Assembly: GCA_021030915.1 (NCBI GenBank)
Contig: JAGEMR010000023.1
Span: 124,001 to 188,000 of the forward strand
Length of the DNA stretch: 64,000 bases
Origin: Astrothelium macrocarpum
Taxonomy: Eukaryota > Ascomycota > Dothideomycetes > Trypetheliales > Trypetheliaceae
Direction of reading: 5' to 3'
How positions within the stretch are numbered: position 1 is the first letter of the stretch; every line of letters begins with the position of its first letter. Made by a program: the position numbers and the translations under genes. Shown piece after piece: positions 45,900-56,800 of this stretch. The notes under the pieces are model-generated. The model had not been told where the DNA came from, made no database searches, and worked only from the letters and a program-made list of their open reading frames with translations.

Positions 45900-46647
45900 T
45901 TGCCTGGGTCATGGCTGGGAGGAGATAGCGGTACATATGCGCATTGCAAACAAAGCAAGATAAATACACATTGGTTCAACACGCGTATCGTCGGCACAAA
46001 GTCGGAGAAAACGCGAGATGACCACGCATCACATGATTTGCTGGCGGATGAGGCGTACCTACCTTAGGCTTGTAGAGCCCTTGTTTGCCGTAACTCGAAT
46101 GGGTATGGCGCATGCGGTTGACCCCAAAAAGACACTCGACTTTGGATTTTTAGATTCGCGTGGTCATGCCTTTTTTTTATGCACCTATTTGGAACGCCAC
46201 ACGGTCTTTGATTCAAACATGAGAAGGTTTGTTGTCGCGGTAGAACAAAACCAGGTTCCAGACATATAAATACCAATCCAGATACCTTGACTTGTTGATC
46301 CGCCCAGTTCCTCGATGAGGAACCCCGTAAATTCGTTTGCCATTCTTTGTTTTCACCGGCATCCGTGGGATGCACATTGACTCCCTAGAATGGCGTCTTA
46401 ATTTCCGCGACCATCCAAAAGACCTCCTGACGCGCTCGTAAATCTCGAACTGAGAAGAACGTTATTCTCAGTCACAGCAGACTTTCCAAGTAAACTCCAA
46501 TTTTGCCGTCGCCATTGGCCCGTTTTAGAAGTCTGCATCTCTTTCCGCTTAGTATTGCAACTAATGCGCCTCGTGCATCCAACGCGTGTATTAAGCGCTC
46601 CAACGCGTCGGTGTACCGCACATTGAGCGTTTAGGACCTCATGTAAC
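45900..46647. promoter_or_regulatory. Shared divergent promoter of RecQ helicase and GEN1-like resolvase, with ACGCGT sites
   Basis: 748 nt between divergent start codons. ACGCGT (MCB-like) hexamers lie at 45981-45986, about 80 nt from the helicase ATG, and at 46582-46587 and 46603-46608, about 60 and 40 nt from the resolvase ATG. In yeasts this motif drives G1/S expression through MBF. No gene of its own was found in the interval. Confidence 0.55.
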
Positions 46648-48232
46648 ATGGGACTTCCAGCGTACGCATGCTCTTTGCTTTCTGACTTGTCGCACTATCA
46701 CTACTGAAGACTTTGGGACGAGCTTGGTGACGGTGAAATCTGCTATATTGCAGACATTACAGTTCGCCATTTTGCAAAATTCGGCCGCCCTCTACGCGTA
46801 GCTATAGACGAAGCAGGATGGAGGTACAACAATCTTTCAGAAACGCAAGTCCGGCGCATACGTCATGGTACGTTATCTAATATTGGATGTGTCTGTGTCT
46901 ACGTCGACTTGAGTCTTTTGGAGATTTTCTTATTGCATGCCAGAATCTACGCAATCAGCAAATCCGAGGGAGAAATTAATATTGTATCGACTTCTCAGCT
47001 TGCTCCGCCTCAATATTGAATTTCTCTTCGTTTTTGATGGACCAAAAAGACCACGTGACAAACGAGGCAAACAGGGCGGTGGAGGAGTTCGGTGGAAGGA
47101 AATCACTCTCCTAAAAAATCTGCTAAAGCAGTTGGGTGTAGCACAGCACGTCGCCCCGGGGGAAGCCGAAGCGGAATGCGCTGCTCTACAAACACATGGC
47201 GTTGTAGATGCCGTCTGGTCCGAAGATTGTGATTGTCTTATGTTCGGCTGCACTACTCTGATACGTGATTTTCGCGAAGATGGTAAGAAGAGCCGAACCA
47301 AAGTCCGGCTTTATCGCGCTGAGGTCATCGGGGAAAAATTTGGACTTGATCGGGAGGGCCTCGTGGCTTTTGCTATCCTTAACGGCGGAGATTATGACAC
47401 GACTGGTCTAAAGGGTTGTGGTCTGAAGCTTGCTCTTCAGGCTGCAAGAATGGGAATTGGCACGTCTCTCTGCGATGCTGTAGAAAGAGGACTTGGCTTG
47501 GGCGCCTGGCGATCAGAACTTGCCGATTTTTTGCGAAACCAGCGTAGACTCCTGGAGGTTCCGCCGACCTACCCGTCAGTAGAGACAGTGAGGCTTTATT
47601 ACAAGCCCCTTGTATCTGGACAATATCAGCTGGCCAATCTCAATAGTCTTCGCAATGGTTGGAATTTAGAAATCGATGAAGCCAAGCTACGCGAGTACCT
47701 CCGTAGGCATTTCAACTTCTTTACTAAGGAATACATGAAGCACATCACACCCGTCCTCTTGGCAAAATCGATGTTGCACGTACAGGCCGGAAAGCGGGCA
47801 CTTATGAGCAACTACGATATACAACCAGCGAAGAGATCGAAAAAGGAGACTAAGGATTCTGCGGAGAGTACAAGAAAAGTTTCTTTCAAGGCAACAGAAA
47901 TTACATGTATTGATCTGAACGAGTCCATTGCCAAAGACTCGGAAATGGAGAGACAGAAGAAAGGCCCACCATATGATCCTGAAGCAAGAGTCGAGTCTGA
48001 ATTTCTGGATGTGATCCTCAGACATGCATTTCCAAACAGAGATTTCAATGTACCTATCACCCAGAAGCGCAAGAGTACAAAGAGCAAGCAGAATTCTGAG
48101 ACAAACTCGAACGCCAGTCCTCCGAAACGAAACCAGCAGAAGAGAAAGTCGTGCGAAGCCAACGCCATCGAAAATGCCAATGAGTGCTTAAAGGCAGGCG
48201 GTAGAGACAAAAGACCAAGGAAGGCTCCTTGA
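46648..48232 (+). CDS. GEN1: GEN1/Yen1-type Holliday junction resolvase (XPG family), ends at an early in-frame TGA
   Basis: Exons 46648-46661 (14 nt), 46710-46867 and 46944-48232 (introns 48 and 76 nt), 486 residues to the first stop. XPG-N begins MGLPALWDELG. Catalytic acidic residues are in place: Asp38 (VAIDEAGW), Asp89 (FVFDGP), Glu131/133/135 (GEAEAECAAL), Asp152/154 (SEDCDCLMFG) and Asp207 (NGGDYD), followed by the helix-hairpin segment TTGLKGCGLKLA. The C-terminal half carries a region like the GEN1 chromodomain area and a basic end. GEN1/Yen1 cuts Holliday junctions symmetrically in the nucleus. The stop at 48230-48232 is in frame with a coding-like continuation to 48553, and relatives are longer, so the true protein may be about 575-590 residues. 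Confidence 0.85.
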
Positions 48233-48553
48233 GAAACCATGGAAAACTTTCAATCTCAAGAAGCAAAATCAGGAACGCATGACATTGACGAGATTGGTTT
48301 CTACCGTCACGACTTGGATCGAGCGTTCGAAGAGCGATTTACCAGTCCGGGTCTTCCTGATCTTGATAGCATCTTCCGAACCCGTCGAGTACTTGCCCCG
48401 ACAACCACAAATGCTTCACTTAGGAAACGCAATGGCGATGCAGTGTTAGGATCGATGGCCAAGCTTCAGGCAACATTTACTTCCCCTGATCAACCAATTC
48501 GAGAAAACACTGGAGCTTCCGTATCGGACATCATAGACCTCACAGATGATTGA
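48233..48553 (+). other. In-frame continuation of the GEN1-like frame beyond TGA (possible C-terminal exon)
   Basis: After the TGA at 48230 the same frame stays open for 106 codons and ends with an acidic SUMO-interaction-like sequence (SDIIDLTDD). It contains patterned segments (FYRHDLDRAFEERFTSPGLPDLDSIFR) that look coding. A possible intron 48201-48260 (GTAGAG donor, CTCAAG acceptor, phase preserved) or 48201-48272 would remove the stop, but the donor is weak and I see no good branch point. Alternatives: a recent nonsense mutation, stop-codon readthrough, or a sequencing error. Confidence 0.55.
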
Positions 48554-48930
48554 ACTTTTTTTAAGATTCTCCATTTGTTGGCGGCTCCATCTTATATGCA
48601 CAGAAAATGCATGAGCAAATTTCTGACAACTTCCCCAGGACCAATTGCGGCGTCGGGGACAGGAAAGTCTTGATTCTTGAGACCTTTGGTGTCTGCATAT
48701 TTTGCCGTTGGGCGAAGTGGCTTTACTTGGAACTCTTCATACCGGGCTGGCAAAAGGAAATCATTGTGGATTATTTTCGGTTTAGTATTGATTTCTTCTC
48801 TTCAAAGAAGGCAGGGCGTTTTCATACAAGGTCGGCGTCAGTCCTCTTGTCGGTGGTCTCGGGTGAGGTCATACAAAGTGCCCTCAATGATCGCACTGTA
48901 AGCCCATTATTGTTCGAAATAGACTTCACA
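48554..48930. other. Convergent intergenic spacer
   Basis: 377 nt between the end of the GEN1-like frame and the EFM5 stop. No feature recognised. Confidence 0.6.
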
Positions 48931-49889
48931 TCATCTCCATTTCCATTCGTCACTCTCGAAGTTCGCGTAGCACCTGAATTCGTTGCTCAACCCTTTCGCA
49001 TGACGCACTTCGAACGTCGTTGTCCGGACGCCTATTTTCCCGTATAATTTCTCGATCGTAGGCTGCATTCGCTCACCAGTACAGACTATGACTTTAGTGC
49101 TGTTCTGGTCGCTGGCGTCCTTGCTAGGAGAATTCCATGATTTACAAAGCCATCTCATGGTGAGTGCAGCTAGTAAGGTCAGCTACTTCGGTTTTCGTCA
49201 GCTAGGCCACAGACTTAAGCTCACCCTTGGTCTGGCAGTCTTCGCTAAGGAAAGGCGGATCACAAATTAAGCGATCGAAGGTTCCTTTGAGATCTGCTTG
49301 CAGTTTCAATGGTTGCTGGAAGTCATAATATAGAAAGTCTTGTTTGAATACAGCAAACCGCTCATCGTACTCAAAAAGCTTAATCTTTGGCCTCTTAGAG
49401 GTTTCGATCGTTGTCTAAAAGATAATGAGCCCTACTCTTCCACCTTCACAAGTTAACTATAACCCACCGAGAGATTCTTCAATTGGACAAAAACGCTTGG
49501 AGCTGAGATAACGCCGATTCTTGTATCGATAGTTGCATTGTGAAGAAGCTCTTTAGCTAGGATGCTTGCTGTGTCATCGCTGTACTTGAAACCTTGAGTC
49601 AGAGATCGAATCTCATGCAACGGGAGTGAGGAAAATACCCAGAACTGACTCGCGTTCCAGTCTTCTACGAAAGCTTCCATTGAGATAGGCTGTGCAGCAA
49701 AATCACTCTCTGCCTGTTCTTGAAGATCTGCAAATTGCTTTGCTCGTAGATCTCGCTCCTCATTGAACTCTTTCAGCGCTGCCAAAGTATCTGCAGGCAG
49801 TTGGCTAAAGTGGGACTCAGTAGCTTGCGGTAAGAGATGTTTGCAGGTGATGCGGCAACTTACAGTATATCGTCATCATCTCCTTGCAT
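48931..49889 (-). CDS. EFM5: eEF1A lysine methyltransferase Efm5 (N6AMT2 family)
   Basis: Five exons: 49889-49864 (26 nt), 49804-49639, 49584-49468, 49414-49225 and 49169-48931, giving 245 residues, close to the yeast protein (248). Efm5 is a cytosolic S-adenosylmethionine methyltransferase that modifies a lysine of translation elongation factor eEF1A. Splicing restores the family pattern: DDDDIL-QLPADTLAALKEFNEE, WNASQFW-YSDDTASILAKEL, VISAPSVFVQLK, KIKLFEYDERF, the catalytic DPPF (155-158, in ICDPPFLSEDCQTK) and AALTMRWLCKSW, each across or next to a junction. All four introns are 53-59 nt. It is divergent from the metallo-beta-lactamase gene (455 nt between start codons). Confidence 0.93.
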
Positions 49890-50344
49890 TTTCGAATTGT
49901 TGATAAACTCCCAGGAGGTGTCGGTTTCAAAGAGTGTGAACTGTAAATTGGAATGGGAGGTAAATCTTGGGGTTCCTACGAGGTAAAACAAAATGGTACA
50001 CGCTAAATCTAAGGTGTCTTTGGTGTTATATTGTGGGTATAGGTACTGTAGGATCAAAATACTGAAACACTTACTATAATTGTTTTCAATTAAATTCGAT
50101 GATTCGATTGCCGGGGGGTTATAACCTATTTTGCTGAGGGCCTCCCAGTAATGCGAATGCAGGACAAAACGTTGGCAACGACTATTCTACAGCCGAGATA
50201 ACAAACGCCAAGTACTTTTTGGTGTTGAACCTCGGTCATCATGACTGTAGTAATCACCGTTATCGGATGATACTCTTAACTGCGCTACGATGTAGGTTCA
50301 CTTATATCACGGATATTTTTCACAGATACCGTTCGGTACGCTTC
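49890..50344. promoter_or_regulatory. Divergent promoter, EFM5 / metallo-beta-lactamase gene
   Basis: 455 nt between two divergent start codons; no specific element identified. Confidence 0.45.
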
Positions 50345-51281
50345 ATGGCTACCAATCTTCCACATCTTCCGGATGTGCAAAGACTGAGCCCACGGGTCTT
50401 TCGTATTCTTGGTGGAAATCCTGGAAAGGCACATAGATTTCCAACCACCATTTGGCATATTCAGAGACTGACTCGAGCGGCAGTTTACACTTCAGGGCAC
50501 TAATACCTATCTTCTCGGCACAGGACGTTCACGACTACTCATTGACAGTGGGGAAGGTCTTGCCAAATGGCGTGATTCTCTCTCTTCGCTTCTCTCATCC
50601 GAGTCTGCTACCATTTCCACCTGTATCCTCACGCACTGGCATCCTGACCATGTTGGTGGTGTCAAGGATCTATTATCGCTGTACCCTGAGTGTGAGGTCT
50701 ATAAAGCAGAGCCTGAGCTAGGAAACCCTCTTTTGGCCTCCTCAAATACAAAGCCATGGCAGGAAATTGTCCATGGTCAGACCTTCCAGATTGAAGGCGT
50801 GAGCAGCTTGCGCGCATTTCACTGTCCAGGACATGCAATAGACCACATGGCATTGGTTCTTGAAGATGAAGACGCGATGTTCACAGGTGACAACGTCCTG
50901 GGTCATGGTACGGCTGTCTTTGAAGATCTCGCCGCATACATGCAATCTCTGGAACTCATGCAACATGAGTTTTCTGGACGCGCATATCCAGGTCATGGCG
51001 AGGTGATAGAGAATGGAAAAGCAAAGGTGAGGGAGTATATTGCACATCGAAAAGAGAGAGAGGAACAAATTTTGCAGGCGATGGGAAGTGAAGGAGAGAA
51101 GAAGACACATTGGTCAGGTATGGATATCGTGAAAATCGTCTACAAGGAGTATCCGGAAAGCCTACATCAACCTGCAGAAAAGGGAGTTCTGTTAGTGCTG
51201 GATAAATTAGAAGACGAAGGGAAGGTAGTGCAGCATGCAAAGGAAGGTACATGGAGTTTGGCCAGTAAAGCTTCGCTATGA
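50345..51281 (+). CDS. LACTB2-like metallo-beta-lactamase-fold hydrolase
   Basis: Exons 50345-50428 and 50484-51281, 293 residues (human LACTB2 has 288). The join is phase 0 across a 55-nt GC-AG intron and restores RILGGNPGK-FTLQGTNTYLLG, the family's signature. Metal ligands: HWHPDH (His79, His81, Asp83, His84), FHCPGH and TGDNVLG downstream, and YPGHG. The C-terminal winged-helix-like part (MDIVKIVYKEYPESLHQPAEKGVL, written here in two overlapping pieces as MDIVKIVYKEYPESL and HQPAEKGVL) is typical of LACTB2. Human LACTB2 is a mitochondrial endoribonuclease; the closest secondary-metabolism relatives are polyketide thioesterases. With no polyketide synthase nearby, the nuclease or general hydrolase role is more likely. 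Confidence 0.9.
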
Positions 51282-51706
51282 TATCCGAGACCATCCAGAG
51301 TCCCTGCGCAGAGCTGCTTACTGAGGATGATTTTCCAGTTGTGCAAGACAATCTACGAGGCTGCTTAGATAGAGGCCGCCACGAATATTAATGATGCTTA
51401 TCTTGACACCTTACTCTTTTTACGAACAACCAGTGATCAAATATGACGTGAACTAAAGCGAGTATTTAATCCTTCCTTCTGACTTTTGTTAGTAAGTGCT
51501 CAATTACGTCGCATGCATAAATGCCTTCTTGCTCATCCTCACTTCTCTTTGAGCTTAATTCATGTTTCCAAAAGACGGTCACGGGACAATGAAGGAAACC
51601 AGATATCGACATTTGCATTACAATACTCTAGATCGGCTGGTTTTTGCTTCGCACGTCACATAGGTCTCCTCAATTTTAGTTTGAAGAGATATAGAGCTTC
51701 AGGAAG
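51282..51706. other. Convergent intergenic spacer
   Basis: 425 nt between the 3' ends of the LACTB2-like gene and MOG1. Nothing recognised. Confidence 0.6.
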
Positions 51707-52444
51707 TCAATTAACGAACAAGTCCCAGTCCTTAATTTCAAAGCTTTCCAAAACCTTCTCGCGGTAGAGAGAGGCAGCCTCCAGAAGCGGTCCCAACTTC
51801 CCCTTCTCGGGATCAATCGTTCCATTCTGCCACTCTCCAGGCTCATGAGGGATATTGATGGTAATGACAATATCTGTCTGTTTTTCTTCGAGGCGCAGAA
51901 GAGTCAAAAGTAGACTCGTGTACTTCTGCTGGACAGAGGTGTGGACGGTCGGAACGGGCTCAGTTGCGAAGATTGAGAGCACAGGAAAGCTGGCGCTATT
52001 TATCTATTAGCTTTGAACAGACAGCTCAAAAATAATAATAGCTTTCGGGAGGCCGGGTAAAAGTACGGAGTAGAGAAATTCAGCAATAAGATACTTACGG
52101 TAATTTGGAAAATTGCGCAGACCCAGAGTTCCAAATCTTTGTGTGCGTAAGATCACGATCATTCGTAATATCTTTCAAATGGTATAGCGCAGCCTGGTCG
52201 TCTGCGCTGCAGACTTCTTTCGATGGACGTTCGAGTATATCGACAATAATGCTTGTCAATCCATTCGAGTCGATGTAGACTTCCTGATTATCAGGTACCT
52301 GACGAAGGTCACTAAATTTGTGTTAGACTATCCAGTAAGGAGAATGAAAATTACAGAAAATATTTACCTAACATCGACGAATGCGCTCGGATAGTCTACA
52401 GTGATAGCACCACCGAAAAGCTCAACAGGTTTGAAAGTTGCCAT
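51707..52444 (-). CDS. MOG1: Ran-binding nuclear import factor Mog1
   Basis: Exons 52444-52368, 52311-52099 and 51995-51707 (introns 56 and 103 nt), 192 residues (human MOG1 186). Mog1 binds Ran and promotes nucleotide release, supporting nuclear protein import. Diagnostic N-terminus: VELFGGAITVDYPSAFVDVS followed across the splice by DLRQVPDNQEVYID. The middle has IIVDILER and DQAALYHLKDI, and the last exon VQQKYTSLLLTLLRLEEKQTD and VITINIP complete the Mog1/PsbP-like fold. No unusual feature. Assignment rests on the whole-length pattern and the near-invariant VPDNQEV segment. Confidence 0.93.
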
Positions 52445-53455
52445 TATCAAATGCTGAAATGTTAAGTTTCGAACACTGAGACGAGGATTTAGTAGTTTTT
52501 GGTCTCAGTGGATTGGACATGTTGGTGCAAGAAAATTTTAATTCTTATGGGTTATCAAACGTTTAGGCAGAGTGGTAGGCAGCAAGTGCTCTAGGCACCA
52601 TAGGTAGGCATCACATTCTTTGATTTGTCAGAGTGACTGTAATTATCTTGATAGTTTCTTATGTAGAGGATGGAGTTGTTGTAAATGCTGAGCTAATCAT
52701 CCTCAATACAAAAGTGTGGGCCTGAAGCTAACATGTATTAGAATGAAAGTTCTTGGGAAGGGGGCGAAACTCGGTAAAACAACGACGCATATCAACTTCT
52801 TTACGATAGGAAGCACCGCTTGCAAGTTGGGCGCGATCAATCGCATTAGATTTCAATGTAGTTTTATCACTCTAATTGACCATGTAGACATCCTGAAGCT
52901 TGAGCCCACATAGAACGTATCAAACGCTGCCTCCCTTGCTCCTATCACACCCTTTCCCCTGTTCATCTCTACAATCCTCCTTTCACGAAGGGCTTTTCAA
53001 AGTCATCTTGCTTCAAGAAATCGATGGCCTTCAACTCAACGTCTTCGAGGACACCATTTCAGCGTGGTCACCAAGGCGAGATTCTGAGGCAAATCAGTAC
53101 CAAGTTTTTGCGTGACTTCTTTGGCTACTCACGAACATGCCCATGGAAGACGATATTCTTATAGAACATGCACGAAAGCAAGCGAGAGGTATTCCAGTGC
53201 TTTCTCATGGGTATTCAAACGTTTCAACCCATTGCGACCAGGACAAATAATCTTCTGTAAGAAATTGTTGGAAGACATGGACGCAATGTTAGGTTTGTAT
53301 ATCTGGGATGAATGGGAGCTCCTCTGGCTGGAAGGCGATGTATTGAATGACTGGGACTGACGGATCAGATCCTCTTCATGGCGGAAATGTCAAGAGCCTT
53401 ATAAAGCCTTATCAAGCCTGTCCAAGTGGTTGAGAGATGTTGTCGTGAATTCACC
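52445..53455. other. Intergenic region, possible decayed gene on the minus strand
   Basis: About 1 kb. No intact gene. Several short minus-strand stretches at 52936-53385 look coding but lie in different frames separated by stops (see findings). The rest shows nothing. Confidence 0.45.
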
Positions 53456-53838
53456 TTAGACAGATCTGTCTTGCGTGCCATTGTCTGTCCACAGGCCAAC
53501 AGAAGCCTCAGCTTCTTTCTGCGTGTACGGTTCATCTTTGAGGATGCGATCCCTTGTAGTAGTGTCAGTCATGAGAGCAAACACACAGTCTCAGCTATGA
53601 CTGACATTTTTTTGTGCCTCTTGCTCTTCTGGTGCGCCTCAAAATTGTTTCCGCTATCAAACCATCTAGCACAAGATTTGCAGTACCATTCGCCCAAAGC
53701 TGGAAGATCCTCAGGTGCCTTTGTCTCGGTAAATTCTGCAAGATGTTTCTCGTCCTGTTTATCAGCGTGAATCTGATCCAGATCGCGGGTTCGTCTTCTG
53801 GTCTTTGACTTTGACTTTGGCCCACGAATAGCAGGCAT
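53456..53838 (-). CDS. BUD20: Bud20-like C2H2 zinc-finger ribosome biogenesis factor
   Basis: Exons 53838-53606 and 53552-53456 (intron 53 nt, phase 2), 109 residues. Bud20 is a shuttling pre-60S ribosomal particle export factor. The N-terminus GPKSKSKTRRRTRDLDQIHA is nearly diagnostic, followed by EDLPALGEWYCKSCARW and the single C2H2 finger with a long linker (CKSC at about 52-55, HQKSKRH at about 69-75). The second exon supplies the conserved DEPYTQKEAEASVGL end. Naive models stop too early (in the intron) and lose this C-terminus. It is divergent from the aconitase gene, with 363 nt between start codons. Confidence 0.93.
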
Positions 53839-54201
53839 CCTAAATATAGCCGATTGAATGGTTGAGTGACCACGATGGATAAAGCTGTGGAAAAAAAAAA
53901 GTCCAAATTACCGGATAAGCGGCGTGTTTCACGTGAGGTTGGTAAAGGGACGGGCGTGAATGGCTGCAATACCTCGGGCAGTGTGTTACGGAATCCAAAC
54001 CCCGGCCGGTATCGCGCGGCAACAAGCTTCTGCCATAGCTTACTACTGCTACATCACCTTTTCCCGTCTCTTCCCCTCATACAACCAATTGATTTTCTCC
54101 AAAAGATATTTACTTTTCAGGCCAACTCTTTTGCCTCCTTTGTTCGTCTTTGCATGAGCTGGTAAACAATTCGTGTTTGCTCGTCCGGCAGGGATCCCAC
54201 C
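53839..54201. promoter_or_regulatory. Divergent promoter, BUD20 / aconitase
   Basis: 363 nt between divergent start codons, with a pyrimidine-rich stretch at about 54050-54130 on the aconitase side. No specific motif assigned. Confidence 0.45.
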
Positions 54202-56800
54202 ATGTTCACTGCTCGGTTGGCCGCGAGAAAGCTGGTGTGTTTTGTTTGCAAAGCTCCATGATCCCTTGACTGATAGGCCTACTTAGATTGGCCGCCGTGG
54301 CCTAGCGACCGTCAGCGATGCTCCTCTCAATCGGAAGGTCGAAATGACCAACTGGGAAAAGGGTCATTACATTAATTACCAAAAGATGAGCGAGAACCTG
54401 TCTGTGGTTCGATCAAGATTAAATAGACCTCTAACATACGCCGAGAAGGTAGAATATCTATTTTCCAAGTTGCTGCACACTCTAAACTAGGATAGATCCT
54501 CTACTCCCACTTGGATGATCCTCATGGACAAGAAATCGAACGCGGCAAATCATATCTCAAACTTCGTCCAGACAGAGTCGCATGTCAGGATGCGACGGCT
54601 CAGATGGCAATTTTGCAGTTTATGTCTGCAGGAATGCCCTCAGTAGCTACTCCTACCACAGTACACTGCGACCATCTTATCGAAGCACAAATCGGTGGAG
54701 CAAAGGATTTGGAACGAGCACAAAACATCAATAAGGAGGTCTACGATTTCCTTTCCACGTCCTGCGCCAAATACAACATTGGCTTCTGGAAGCCTGGCTC
54801 TGGTATCATTCATCAGATTGTTCTTGAGAACTATGCATTCCCCGGTGGACTGATGATTGGAACTGACTCTCACACTCCTAACGCTGGCGGTCTTGGTATG
54901 GCTGCCATCGGTGTTGGAGGAGCTGATGCTGTCGATGTTATGGCAAACCTCCCGTGGGAATTGAAAGCTCCAAAAGTCACCGGTGTTAGACTGACAGGAG
55001 AGATGTCTGGGTGGACTGCGCCAAAAGGTATACATCAAGGTTCTCGGACTGCGAACACATTACTGATTGAGCAAATTAGACATCATCCTTAAGGTCGCAG
55101 GTATTTTAACGGTCAAGGGGGGCACAGGTGCAATTATTGAGTATCACGGTCCTGGTACAAAGTCTCTTTCCTGCACTGGCATGGGAACCATTTGCAATAT
55201 GGGTTTGAGCTCCTGAATTCTGATGCTACTGTCATGACTGCTAATAATCTGCCGTAGGTGCTGAAATCGGCGCAACTACCTCTCTGTTTCCCTTCAACGA
55301 CCGCATGTACGATTATCTGGTAGCCACAAAGCGCAAGGATATTGGTGACTTTGCTCGTACATATGCGCAAGAACTTCGCGAGGATGAGGGTGCGGAATAC
55401 GACCAACTTATCGAGATCAACTTGTCCGAGTTGGAGCCCCATATCAACGGTCCCTTCACGCCAGATCTTGCTACCCCGATCAGCAAATTCAAGGAAGCCG
55501 TTGAGACCAACAAATGGCCAGAAGATCTTAAAGTGGGCCTCATTGGTTCTTGTACCAATTCGTCGTACGAAGACATGTCTCGCGCAGCCTCAATCGCTCA
55601 GGATGCTCTAGATCATGGTGTGAAGGCCAAATCAATGTTCACTGTTACGCCTGGATCTGAACAAATTCGTGCCACGATCGAACGTGACGGTCAGATGAAG
55701 ACTCTTGAAGAGTTTGGTGGTCTTGTTCTTGCAAACGCATGCGGCCCTTGCATCGGCCAATGGGATCGTAAAGATGTCAAGAAGGGCGAGCCTAATTCCA
55801 TCATCTCCTCATACAACCGTAACTTCACTGGCCGCAATGATGCAAACCCTGCTACGCACGCTTTCGTCACTTCTCCGGATCTTGTGGTTGCTCTGACTCT
55901 GGCAGGCACCTTGAAATTCAACCCTCTTACCGATACGCTGAAAGATAAGGACGGAAAGGATTTCAAGCTCACTGCACCTACTGGCGATGCTCTTCCAAGA
56001 AACGGTTACGATCCTGGTACTGACACTTACCAAGCGCCTCCTTCTGATCGAGCATCCGTTCAAGTCGCTGTCGCACCAACCTCTGATCGTCTACAAATTC
56101 TTGAGCCTTTCGGAGCTTGGGATGGCAAGGACAAATTGGACATGCCAATTTTAATCAAGACTAAGGGAAAGACTACTACTGATCACATCTCAAGTAAGAC
56201 AGCGTATTGGTGCTTTGTTATCGATTTTCAATAGACTGACTTTGCAATCTAGTGGCTGGGCCTTGGCTCAAGTATCGTGGCCATCTTGACAATATTTCCA
56301 ACAACATGCTTATCGGTGCCATTAACGAGGCTAATGGCGAGGCAAATAAAGTGAAGAACGAAACGAACCAGGAATGGGGACCTGTTCCTGCTACTGCACG
56401 TGACTATAAGAAGAAAGGCATTCAATGGGTTGTCGTTGGCGACTGGAACTACGGCGAAGGCTCATCTCGTGAACACGCAGCTCTGGAACCCCGTCATCTT
56501 GGGGGTATTGCCATCATTACTCGATCGTTCGCCCGTATCCACGAAACCAACCTGAAGAAGCAAGGCATGCTGCCGTTGACCTTCTCCGACCCTGCAGATT
56601 ATGACAAAATCCGACCTGATGACAGAGTCGACCTGTTATGCACACAACTCGCAGTCGGCCAACCTATGACTCTAAGAGTGCACCCTGCAGATGGTGGAAA
56701 GACTTTTGATGTCCCTCTGTCACACACATTCAATGAGAGCCAGATCGAATGGTTTAAGAACGGAAGCGCTTTGAACACAATGGCCAAGAAGCACTCATGA
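54202..56800 (+). CDS. ACO1: Mitochondrial aconitate hydratase (aconitase)
   Basis: Six exons: 54202-54234, 54287-54448, 54496-55027, 55080-55202, 55258-56193 and 56253-56800, giving 777 residues (yeast Aco1 778). It isomerises citrate to isocitrate in the TCA cycle. The start is a mitochondrial targeting sequence (MFTARLAARKL-IGRRGLAT). The [4Fe-4S] cysteines are Cys382 (GSCTNSS), Cys445 and Cys448 (NACGPCIGQ), the same numbers as in yeast. Other active-site segments: TVHCDHLI, IGTDSHTPNAGGLG, SYNRNFTGRND, TTDHIS-MAGPW and GEGSSREHAALEPR. Every splice join restores family sequence. Introns are 47-59 nt. Assignment is certain. Confidence 0.98.

Noticed and set aside
19113..46608. Overall enrichment of ACGCGT in the window
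   Set aside because: By-eye count of about 14 in 64 kb is near the chance expectation of one per 4096 bp (about 16); only clustering near particular start codons is worth pursuing.
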